Shown one piece after another: positions 36,367-43,753 of a stretch of DNA of 64,000 nt (position 1 is its first letter; each line of letters opens with the position of its first letter). The DNA is from Cyclonatronum proteinivorum (lineage in GTDB: Bacteria > Bacteroidota > Rhodothermia > Balneolales > Cyclonatronaceae). The position numbers and the translations under genes were made by a program. The stretch spans positions 124,001-188,000 of the forward strand of contig NZ_CP027806.1 in assembly GCF_003353065.1 (NCBI RefSeq), given 5' to 3'. The notes under the pieces are model-generated. The model saw only the letters and a list, made by a program, of their open reading frames with translations. It was not told the origin of the DNA and ran no database searches.

Positions 36367-36452
36367 CCAAAAAGCAAGGAGACATGTGATCGTTTTGGGA
36401 TGGCAGCACAAGCACGAAAGACCGTGACGCTCTCGGAGTTCCCCCAAAAAAA
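36367..36452 (+). repeat. Dispersed intergenic repeat A, copy 4
   Basis: The ends CCAAAAAGCAAGG and GGAGTTCCCCCAAAAAAA match the family. The interior belongs to the subtype containing GCACGAAAGACCGTGA, shared with copies 5 and 7. It sits between the two arrays of GGTGA boxes. The rest of 36256-36590 shows no supported gene. Confidence 0.8.
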
Positions 36453-36590
36453 CAAAGTGTAAGAAATGCCAACAACGCTGATTCCGAATACTGAGCGAGT
36501 TCACATAAAAACCGGGCTCACGTTCGGTTGCAAAACCTGCCCGGGCTCCAATTTTCGGTTAAACCCTTCTCACTTCTCTTCATATCTTCC

Positions 36591-36686
36591 CCCAAAAACG
36601 ATATATTTGGTGAGTACAATCACCAAAAAACTATTGATTTGGTGAATAAAGTCACTGAATACCTACTGATTTGGTGAAAATTACTT
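36591..36686. promoter_or_regulatory. Periodic GGTGA-box array upstream of the COG1373 ATPase
   Basis: Three boxes start at about 36606, 36638 and 36670, a 32-bp period (about three helical turns). The first, TTTGGTGA-GTACAA-TCACCAAA, is a perfect 8-bp inverted repeat; the second, TTTGGTGA-ATAAAG-TCACTGAA, is imperfect; the third is a half-site. The array ends 35 bp before the GTG start of the ATPase gene. It looks like an operator array for autoregulation, or a binding site used by the ATPase itself; both are inference. Confidence 0.7.
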
Positions 36687-36720
36687 AGCATACCGCCAAT
36701 TCTCTTTTAACCAAAGCGCT

Positions 36721-37845
36721 GTGATTAAACGTGTCCTTACTGAGCGTATCGCAAAAACCCTGTTCGGGGGGAAGGCCGTAGTTGTGCTTGGGGCACGGCA
36801 AACGGGCAAGACGACGCTTTTGCAGTCGCTGTCGGAACAGGAGTCCAACCGGCTGCACCTGAACTGCGACGAGCCGATTGTGCGCACGCAGCTTCAGGAT
36901 GTGAATCTGACCGAGCTGCGCAACATCATCGGGGAGGCAAAACTGGTTTTTGTGGATGAAGCGCAGCGGGTGAAAAATATCGGGCTCACGCTGAAGCTGG
37001 TTGCCGACAATTTTAAGCAGGTAAAGCTTTTGGTCAGCGGCTCCTCGGCGCTTGACCTTGCGAGTGAATTTAAGGAATCACTGGCAGGGCGGAAGCGCGA
37101 CTACACGCTCTACCCGATCAGCTGGGAGGAGCTGAGTGCGCATCAGGGCTATCTGCAGGCCAAAGCGCAGCTTGAAAGCCGGATTTTGTACGGGATGTAT
37201 CCCGAGGTGATCACGTCGCCGGGCGAGGAAGATGAGCTGCTGTACGAGCTGGTTGATAGCTTCCTGTACAAAGATTTGCTGAGTTTTCAGGGCATCCGCA
37301 AGCCGGACGTGCTGTCAAAGCTGGTGCAGGCACTGGCGCTGCAAACCGGCAGCGAGGTGTCCTACAACGAGCTGTCGCAGCTGGTCGGCGTGGATAAAAA
37401 CACGGTCTCGAACTACATCGAGCTGCTTGAGAAAGCCTTCGTGGTGTTCCGGCTTCCGGCTTACAGCACCAATGCCCGGAATGAAATCAGCCGCTCCAAA
37501 AAGATTTATTTTTACGATACAGGCATCCGGAACGCGGTCATCGGCAATTTTAATCCGCTGAGTCTGCGCACTGACACCGGTGCCTTGTGGGAGAATTTTT
37601 TGATTGCAGAGCGCATGAAGCTGCTCGGCAATCACCGGATTCGTGCGGGCATGTACTTTTGGCGCTCGGTGGCACAGGCCGAAGTTGACTATGTGGAGAT
37701 GCGCGCGGGGCAGCTTCGCGCTTTCGAGTTTAAATGGAATCCCAAAGCCAAAAAAAAGAAACCCCGCGCCTTTCTGAATACTTATGATGCAGAGGTCAGC
37801 TTCATCGACCGCGATAATTTCATCTCCTTCTTAATGCCTGAGTAA
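36721..37845 (+). CDS. COG1373-type ATPase (AAA_14 plus DUF4143)
   Basis: This 374-residue protein starts with GTG. The P-loop is GARQTGKT at residues 24-31 and Walker B is LVFVDEAQ at 75-82. SGSSALDL is the sensor region. The C-terminal half is the DUF4143 domain with a winged-helix-like segment (SYNELSQLVGVDKNTVSNYIELLEKAFVVFRL) and a nuclease-like fold region (GALWENFLIAE, Y-F-W-R, E-V-D-Y-V, FEFKWN) recalling the PD-(D/E)XK arrangement. These ATPases are widespread and mobile in bacteria and archaea, and their job is unknown. The stop is directly followed by the ATG of the methyltransferase. The upstream palindromic array is a notable feature. Confidence 0.92.
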   Translation: MIKRVLTERIAKTLFGGKAVVVLGARQTGKTTLLQSLSEQESNRLHLNCDEPIVRTQLQDVNLTELRNIIGEAKLVFVDEAQRVKNIGLTLKLVADNFKQVKLLVSGSSALDLASEFKESLAGRKRDYTLYPISWEELSAHQGYLQAKAQLESRILYGMYPEVITSPGEEDELLYELVDSFLYKDLLSFQGIRKPDVLSKLVQALALQTGSEVSYNELSQLVGVDKNTVSNYIELLEKAFVVFRLPAYSTNARNEISRSKKIYFYDTGIRNAVIGNFNPLSLRTDTGALWENFLIAERMKLLGNHRIRAGMYFWRSVAQAEVDYVEMRAGQLRAFEFKWNPKAKKKKPRAFLNTYDAEVSFIDRDNFISFLMPE

Positions 37846-39105
37846 ATGCCGGACGCTTTACCACAACACCCGCTGATGGGCCGCCCCGAGTGGGTGGAAG
37901 TACTCGAAGCCCGTCCGCTGCCGGATCCCGCGGAGTTTGCGATTCGTGGTCGCGGGCAGTGGGGTGAAGTCACGCCAGACATCGCCGAGCAGCTTTTCTG
38001 CTACCGGCGGGCGGAGAAGAAACTGGCAGGCTTTCACCAAAAAGGCTGGCTCTACCGTCGACTTTCGCTGGAACAGTGCAGCGGAGCAGCGGCAGCGCGG
38101 TACAAGGCAGGGTTGTTTTCGGGTGAGCTTTGCGCGGACCTCACCGGCGGGCTTGGTATTGACAGTCTGGCCTTTGCGGTATCCTTCGGGCAGGTGCACC
38201 ATGTTGAGGCCGTGCCGGTAATCAGCGCGCTTGCGCGGCACAATCACCACATTTCAGGCGCGGCAAACATCCGGCACTACGCGGAAACTACGGCGGACTT
38301 TCTGCAGCGCTTTCGGGGCAAAGCCGACCTGATGTACGCCGACCCCTCACGTCGGGACGGCGATGCGCGCGTATTCCGGCTTGCCGACTGTGAGCCTAAT
38401 ATCCCTGAACTACTGCCACTGCTTCGCGAAAAAGCGCAGCACGTGCTCCTCAAACTTTCCCCGCTCTACGACCTCAAACAGCTGATTCGCGAGCTGCCTG
38501 AAATTCAGTTTATCGAGGTAGTCTCGCACCGGGGCGAAGTCAAGGAAATTCTTGCTGGCTGGCGCAACGAACGCGACACAGGACCTGAGCGCTCCGCCAC
38601 AATTTCGGCCGTGCTGATTGATGATGCGGGCAACGTGCTTCACCGCGCGGAACAATCGCCCGTAACGACGCAGCCTCCGCAGGTTTCGGGGGATGCGCTC
38701 CTGCCCGGAGATTTCCTGTTGCTGCCTGACCCCGCTGTTGTGAAAGCCGAAGTTACGGCTGCCGTAGCCGGACACCTCAGCCTGAGCAGCCTCAGCGGTG
38801 ACTGGAGCCTGCTATGGGCACGCAAAAGTAATCCCGGTTTTTCACCGAAAACTTTCCCGGGCCGAAGTTTTGTGCTTGAATGGTGCCTCCCCTTCCATCC
38901 CAAGCAGCTCAAAAAGAAGCTTCGCCGGGAAAACCTGAAGCGTGTACACGTGTACCGGCGTGATTTTCCAGTTAATGTAGCCGGGCTCCGGAAAAAATTT
39001 CAGCTTGAAATGGGGGAAGAGGGTCACCTGCTTTTTTTCACGGATGGCAGCGGGCAGCGTTGGTGCGCGCGCTGTACACTCAGCATATTAGACACCGGCA
39101 GGTGA
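37846..39105 (+). CDS. THUMP-like class I SAM-dependent methyltransferase
   Basis: This 419-residue protein begins on the ATG adjoining the stop of the ATPase gene, so the two are probably translated from one mRNA. Motif I is ADLTGGLGIDSLAF at residues about 97-110 and motif IV is MYADPSRR near residue 168, the D-P-[SP]-R form found in RNA methyltransferases. The C-terminal part (SPKTFPGRSFVLEWCLPF, VHVYRRDFPV) resembles the THUMP-like domain of Bacteroidota proteins such as P. gingivalis PG1098. RNA is the likely substrate, by family. No neighbour reveals the target. Confidence 0.88.
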   Translation: MPDALPQHPLMGRPEWVEVLEARPLPDPAEFAIRGRGQWGEVTPDIAEQLFCYRRAEKKLAGFHQKGWLYRRLSLEQCSGAAAARYKAGLFSGELCADLTGGLGIDSLAFAVSFGQVHHVEAVPVISALARHNHHISGAANIRHYAETTADFLQRFRGKADLMYADPSRRDGDARVFRLADCEPNIPELLPLLREKAQHVLLKLSPLYDLKQLIRELPEIQFIEVVSHRGEVKEILAGWRNERDTGPERSATISAVLIDDAGNVLHRAEQSPVTTQPPQVSGDALLPGDFLLLPDPAVVKAEVTAAVAGHLSLSSLSGDWSLLWARKSNPGFSPKTFPGRSFVLEWCLPFHPKQLKKKLRRENLKRVHVYRRDFPVNVAGLRKKFQLEMGEEGHLLFFTDGSGQRWCARCTLSILDTGR

Positions 39106-39164
39106 TGCCTGCATTTTGTATATTAGCCCCACAATTTTAAATCCGACTGCCATTCACTTTTTCT

Positions 39165-39521
39165 ATGATTTATACTGAAAAAACTTTCTTCCTCTGCCGT
39201 ATTCCGCTTAGTGCTGAAGGCCCGCAGGATGTGGAAATTATTACCAAAGCCGTAAATATTGAGGATTTCCCGCGGGTATTCAAAGATTACGAGGAACGTC
39301 GTTCTCACGCATTCAACGAAGACGGGCTGTTTAGCGTAATCCGCGCGGACGAGCTGTTTACCGTGGTGCGCACATCAAGCGATAAAGTGGCCAGGGAAAT
39401 GGCCTTTGAAGAGAGCAGCTCCTACCTTGTTACCAATCTGCAGCACCGTGTCATGCAAAAGAAGGATAAAGAAGCTGCCGCTATTCTTCAGAAAGTCCAC
39501 GACATACAAATGAGCGTGTAA
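39165..39521 (+). CDS. Small conserved-looking hypothetical protein
   Basis: This 118-residue protein is not recognised. It is soluble and charged, with no signal peptide or membrane segment. Two short segments, AVNIEDFPRVFKDYEERR and LFTVVRTSSDKVAREMAFEE, alternate strand and helix character, and the C-terminal third is helical with many Lys. It is the middle member of a run of plus-strand genes (methyltransferase, this gene, TPR protein, pseudouridine synthase) separated by 54-59 bp, consistent with one operon. Coding is supported by codon usage like its neighbours and tight packing. Confidence 0.75.
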   Translation: MIYTEKTFFLCRIPLSAEGPQDVEIITKAVNIEDFPRVFKDYEERRSHAFNEDGLFSVIRADELFTVVRTSSDKVAREMAFEESSSYLVTNLQHRVMQKKDKEAAAILQKVHDIQMSV

Positions 39522-39579
39522 ACTAAGGTCAATCCCTTCCCCCGATTTCGCGGGGCATTGCACACGCCATCAAGCTGCT

Positions 39580-40125
39580 ATGACAGAACTTAAAAAACAC
39601 CTGCTCAAGCTATCCGAAGAGATTGTTATCAATTCTGACCGGCTGGATGAAATTGAATTCGAAGAGCAAAGCAGCGAACGCTTTGAGATTTTCAGAAGTC
39701 TCAGAAGTATCGGTGACGAGCTGCTGGAGCTGATAGAAAATGCGAATCCCGACGCAGACGACCGGGCCTTTGCGCAGTTTGCGCTTGGTTCGGTATGTGC
39801 GCTGTTGGGCTACTATGATAAAGCCGAAGCGGCCTATGACGAAGCACTTGCCCACTGGCCCGACCACGTGGGTATTCTGAATGAAGCCACAGATGTACTG
39901 GTAGAGTTGGGCTACTTTCAAAAAGCAAAACGATTCATTCAGCGCAGCATTAAACACGGGGGAGAAACCCCTGATATGCTGTACAACCTGGCATCAGTTA
40001 CTGCGCACATAGGGGATACGGCTGAAGCCCGCATCATTCTGATCAACACCCTTGCCAAATTCCCTCATGATGCCGGTTGCCGGGCATTGCTCGAAGAACT
40101 CGACAAAGCGTCATCGGTCAACTAA
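39580..40125 (+). CDS. Tetratricopeptide repeat protein
   Basis: This 181-residue soluble protein contains about three TPR-like helix pairs between residues 65 and 175: ALGSVCALLGYYDKAEAAYD, then ILNEATDVLVELGYFQKAKR, then LYNLASVTAHIGDTAEARI. The N-terminal 60 residues are a separate charged helix (LSEEIVINSDRLDEIEFEE). TPRs mediate protein-protein contacts; the partner is unknown. It is 58 bp downstream of the hypothetical gene and 54 bp upstream of the pseudouridine synthase. Confidence 0.85.
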   Translation: MTELKKHLLKLSEEIVINSDRLDEIEFEEQSSERFEIFRSLRSIGDELLELIENANPDADDRAFAQFALGSVCALLGYYDKAEAAYDEALAHWPDHVGILNEATDVLVELGYFQKAKRFIQRSIKHGGETPDMLYNLASVTAHIGDTAEARIILINTLAKFPHDAGCRALLEELDKASSVN

Positions 40126-40179
40126 GCCTTTTTGGCATTTTTCAATTTTCCCTTACATTTCCTTCGGATTGCCCACGCT

Positions 40180-40869
40180 ATGCCAAAACCCAAGAAATTC
40201 CGCTATAAAGTTCTTTACGAAGATGCGCATCTGATGGCCATCGACAAGCCTGCGGGCCTGCTCACGGTGCCGATTCCGGACATGCCATCTACCAACCTGC
40301 AGCAAATGGTGCAGCAGGACTTTGGCAAACGGGTTCGACCGGTACACCGGATTGACCGGTACACTTCCGGAATTGTCGTGTTTTCAAAGACCGGCCGAAT
40401 ACATCATCAGCTGGTGAAACAGTTCAGGAACCGGGAACCGAGACGCGTGTATCAGGCGCTGGTTCGGGGGCGGGTTGATCCGCCTGAAGCTACTTTGGTT
40501 CATCATCTCAAGCTGATCAAAACAGGATTTCGGAACATTGTAGTAAACGAAAACAACCCTGACGGAACACGGGCCGAGCTTGTCTATAAACTGATTAAAC
40601 AATACCCCAAAGCCGCCCTGCTTCGTGTTGAGCTCGTTACAGGATTAAAAAATCAAATCCGGGTACAGCTGAGCGAAGCCGGCCTCCCGCTGATCGGCGA
40701 CCGGCACTACAGTCCCGGCGAAGAACACGAAAAGTGGATTAACCGTCAGGCACTTCATGCGGCCGAACTGAGCATCATTCATCCGCTAACGCAAAAGCGG
40801 CTGACCTTTCGCAGTCCTATAGCTCAGGATATGCAGAAGCTGATCGACAAGTACAAAGCTATGAAATAA
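40180..40869 (+). CDS. RluA family RNA pseudouridine synthase
   Basis: This protein has 229 residues from MPKPKKFRYK; an in-frame ATG 48 bp earlier gives an unlikely extension. The catalytic motif is VHRIDRYTSG at residues 55-64, with Asp59 as the nucleophile of all pseudouridine synthases. The later TGLKNQIRVQLSEAGLPLIGD is the RluA-family binding block. There is no S4 RNA-binding domain at the N-terminus, so it is the short form. The target uridine in rRNA or tRNA is not predictable. Confidence 0.93.
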   Translation: MPKPKKFRYKVLYEDAHLMAIDKPAGLLTVPIPDMPSTNLQQMVQQDFGKRVRPVHRIDRYTSGIVVFSKTGRIHHQLVKQFRNREPRRVYQALVRGRVDPPEATLVHHLKLIKTGFRNIVVNENNPDGTRAELVYKLIKQYPKAALLRVELVTGLKNQIRVQLSEAGLPLIGDRHYSPGEEHEKWINRQALHAAELSIIHPLTQKRLTFRSPIAQDMQKLIDKYKAMK

Positions 40870-40899
40870 AATTGTGCCGGATCAAACGGCTGCGACACC

Positions 40900-41673
40900 T
40901 TAAGCGTCTTTTTGAGCCATCATAATCAGTCTTGGATGAGCGTCTGACTGCTTTTGGATTTTTTCCCCGGTATATGTGCCGTACACTTCTGTTATGTGCA
41001 TCCCGACTTTGGCAAATGCCGCTTCAAACCAGGAAAGCGGATACAGCTTCACCTGCTCCGTAAAAGTCTGAAGCTGACCGGTTTGCGTGTGTTTGAAGGC
41101 CATTTCTTTCCGCACAACTCCTTCCTGTTCATCAATACTACGCCTGATACGCAGCTGATAATTGCTGATATCGCAAACCTCTTCCGGTACGAGTGAGCTG
41201 CGGACATAAGCGGCATTCAGATAATCTAATACAAGCGCTCCACCGGGCCCAACAGCATCGCCCATATTTCTCAGCACGCCGGTATTGGCAGCATCATCCG
41301 CGAGGTATCCAAAGCTTGTAAACAGGTTAACTGCAAGCGGCCAGATCCGGCCAAGGGGCTGTCTCATATCGTGGGTATAAAAGTCCGGAGACAGGTCTGC
41401 GTATTTCTCCGATGCAATGCGGCGCGCCTTTTCAATGGCATTTTTGGATAAATCAACGCCGGTTACTTTATACCCCAGTGTGGCAAGGTTAAAACTGTGT
41501 CGCCCTCTGCCGCAGGCAATGTCGACAAGTTCCGGAAACTGAGCCGGTGGAAAAGATTGCGAGATGAGTGCAGCAAGCTGTCTGGCTTCTGCATAGTCCC
41601 GGTGGGCGTAAAGGGTTTCATAAAGCGGGGTGTCGAACCAGGTTTCAAACCATTGCTGTGGTGCGGGTTCCAA
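40900..41673 (-). CDS. Class I SAM-dependent methyltransferase
   Basis: This protein has 257 residues from a TTG start preceded by GAGAGGATACA. An in-frame ATG at 41793 would add 40 residues unlike the usual N-terminus; relatives begin just before a WFETWFDTPLYETLYAHRD-type segment, as here. Motif I is LVDIACGRGRHSFNLA, followed by VTGVDLSKNAIEKAR, a SAM-binding Rossmann fold; a later segment has GGALVLDYLNA. Substrate unknown. It converges with the pseudouridine synthase gene (30 bp between stops). The IS element starts about 100 bp beyond the alternative start. Confidence 0.85.
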   Translation of the reverse strand: MEPAPQQWFETWFDTPLYETLYAHRDYAEARQLAALISQSFPPAQFPELVDIACGRGRHSFNLATLGYKVTGVDLSKNAIEKARRIASEKYADLSPDFYTHDMRQPLGRIWPLAVNLFTSFGYLADDAANTGVLRNMGDAVGPGGALVLDYLNAAYVRSSLVPEEVCDISNYQLRIRRSIDEQEGVVRKEMAFKHTQTGQLQTFTEQVKLYPLSWFEAAFAKVGMHITEVYGTYTGEKIQKQSDAHPRLIMMAQKDA

Positions 41674-41890
41674 TGTATCCTCTCTTAGTTGGTTGCTAAT
41701 CAGATGTAAAGTGATAAATGTGCCGAAATCAGCCTTCAGAACGGCCTCTGCCAATATAACAGAATCGTCAAAAAAGCATGTGTCAAAATACATGTCGCAA
41801 CTTCATTTTTTATACCGCTTCATGTATAGCCCAGTTGAATGTAAATATATCTTTGCATATAATTCTAATACAAATAGTGCTATTTGATTT

Positions 41891-43419
41891 TTATAACTCA
41901 ACTTTCGCACTTCAAATTTAGCTTAAAAATCGGTTCAAATTGGGCCATAATCTCGGATTTGAAGTTTTCAAACATCTGAAGAAACTCAACCAGTACATTG
42001 CTTACAAGCTGGGCCTGTTTAGATTCGGCGAACTCTTTAAATTTCACTCGCAGTATTTCGATACAGGCTTCTATGGTTGCTGCCTGCAGCTGCTGAACAC
42101 AGGCATAAAACATCCCTGGTAACGTCCTGTCATCGATGCAGCCGCGATGATAATAGGCCAGCATAAGATATCTGATGATAACAACGCTGCAGCAACCGAT
42201 CAGACCGCTATAGTCGCGCATCTGCATGCAGTACAGTCCCAAGTGCTGTTTAATGGCTTTAAAGCACACCTCGATGTCCCATCTGCGGGCGTAAATGCAG
42301 CAGATTTCATCGGCGCTTAGCTGCGTATCAGTGGAAATAAAGACAATCTTCTTGTCGGGGTCATGTCTGTTGGTAACCACTACCACACGGACTTTCAGAT
42401 TCGTATTTAGCAACTCAACGACTGCACTGCCGATAATGTCAGGATTTTTGAAGGTCTGTCCGCCTTTCTTGAATATTAAAGGCAGGCTTTCAACACTGTA
42501 TATTTTTTGCTGGTGCTTGAATTTCAATGCCGCTGTGTTCTTGCCCCGGCAGATTACAGGTGTATGTTTGGCCACTTCCTTGATCACTTGGGGAAATGCG
42601 AACCAACTGTCAAAAAGCACATAATCCATCTTAAACTTATGATTATATGCGCTTTGGGCCATGGTGATGGTCAGATCGGTGGCCTTTTGCGTGGCCGCGA
42701 TCACGCGTTTGCCGCCATTGGTGCGCTTGTCAACTTTAGGATCCGGACCGATACGTTTGTCGGCGTCCTCATTGGTAAGCAGTTCGAAACCCAAGGGCAG
42801 GCAGCTATGTCCGTCGCTCCAGACCGCGGTGAGCATCCTAAAGCCGCGGAAATACCTGCCATGGCTGTGATCATGTTGACGACCCAGATATTCAACACAT
42901 TTACTGCGATCGCGCTTGTAGCCGGTATCGTCGAAAATAAGATAGCGGGGCTGATCATCATCAGTGAGGGTATCAAAATGACGGGTCATCTTCAGGGCAA
43001 TAGATAACAATAGCATGCGCCAGTCATAGCTGGTGTTGCTTAACAAGCGGTAGAACGCATCACGACCGGCCACGGGCAGGGAGTCACCACTGAAAGTATA
43101 AACCTTTAGGTGGGTCATGGGTAGTACGACCAAAAGGTGGAGCAACTGAGCAATCCCCATGCCGGCACGCTTGTAGAACCCTGCTTGCTTGAGTTGTTTG
43201 CTGTCACAAAACTTTTTGAACCACGCAAGAACCCAAGGGGTGTTTATTACCGAAGAAAGTGTTAGCTTATCAAGCATAGGACAGGTCTTTTAGATTGATT
43301 TTAATTGGTTTAGCGAAAAACACAATATAAGAAAAATCGAAGGCTTGTCCTATTTTTATGTGTATAATTAATAGCTACTTAGGCGCCGTTTTTGTCGAAG
43401 TGCGAAAGTTGAGTTATAA
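41891..43419 (-). mobile_element. Complete IS4-type insertion sequence (1529 bp)
   Basis: The element is bounded by 23-bp perfect terminal inverted repeats, 41891-41913 and 43397-43419; each reads inward TTATAACTCAACTTTCGCAC then TTC. A single transposase gene fills it, and its last codons run into the left terminal repeat. I could not find a convincing target-site duplication: the flanks ATTTGATTTT and CGATAGTGTT do not match. The element is intact and may be active. Confidence 0.93.
41898..43277 (-). CDS. IS4 family transposase (DDE)
   Basis: This 459-residue transposase carries the RNase H-like DDE core. A D-D pair lies in RYLIFDDTGYKRD, a second acidic site in DYVLFDSWFAF, and the IS4 signature Y-x2-R-W-x-I-E-x2-F-K reads YARRWDIEVCFKAIKQ, supplying the catalytic Glu. 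The frame is intact with no stop or shift. The stop codon lies within the left terminal inverted repeat, a compact arrangement. It shares no operon with neighbours. Confidence 0.95.
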   Translation of the reverse strand: MLDKLTLSSVINTPWVLAWFKKFCDSKQLKQAGFYKRAGMGIAQLLHLLVVLPMTHLKVYTFSGDSLPVAGRDAFYRLLSNTSYDWRMLLLSIALKMTRHFDTLTDDDQPRYLIFDDTGYKRDRSKCVEYLGRQHDHSHGRYFRGFRMLTAVWSDGHSCLPLGFELLTNEDADKRIGPDPKVDKRTNGGKRVIAATQKATDLTITMAQSAYNHKFKMDYVLFDSWFAFPQVIKEVAKHTPVICRGKNTAALKFKHQQKIYSVESLPLIFKKGGQTFKNPDIIGSAVVELLNTNLKVRVVVVTNRHDPDKKIVFISTDTQLSADEICCIYARRWDIEVCFKAIKQHLGLYCMQMRDYSGLIGCCSVVIIRYLMLAYYHRGCIDDRTLPGMFYACVQQLQAATIEACIEILRVKFKEFAESKQAQLVSNVLVEFLQMFENFKSEIMAQFEPIFKLNLKCES

Positions 43420-43753
43420 CGATAGTGTTAACTAACTCAAACGACACTTGGCTAATCCGGCTGATTATTTAATTGAGGATGAAATGAAATAAGCTTAACC
43501 CATAAAGTTAACACTGTTATTCGTGTCGGAATTTTTATAATTAACATTATATTAATACGCTTCATAAAAGCGCTTCCAGCATTGCCTTATGCTGCTCTGT
43601 TTAACAGTAAGCGAACATCAGCACACTTAGAACCTGTTGGGAGCCGGCGGACTAAAAATCAGGGGTCAAAGCGGTTCGATTCATCACTGATTATTCCTCC
43701 AACTTATCTGTTAGGTTTGACAAAACTGAATTAACCATTTCAATTGCTTTCTT
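43420..43753. other. Intergenic region between IS and TonB receptor
   Basis: About 330 bp, AT-rich, should hold the promoter of the downstream receptor gene. A patch near 43650-43680 vaguely resembles the 3' half of a tRNA but does not fold into one. No riboswitch motif was recognised. Confidence 0.45.

Noticed and set aside
36159-36686. CRISPR array suggested by the regularly spaced boxes before the COG1373 gene
   Set aside because: There are only three boxes per array, spacing is about 32 bp with short related spacers, and no cas gene is present; the boxes are palindromic operator-like sites.
43640-43690. tRNA-like patch (GGACTAAAAATC ... GGTTCGATTC) upstream of the TonB receptor gene
   Set aside because: It resembles the anticodon and T arms of a leucine tRNA, but no acceptor or D arm can be formed and the spacing is wrong.
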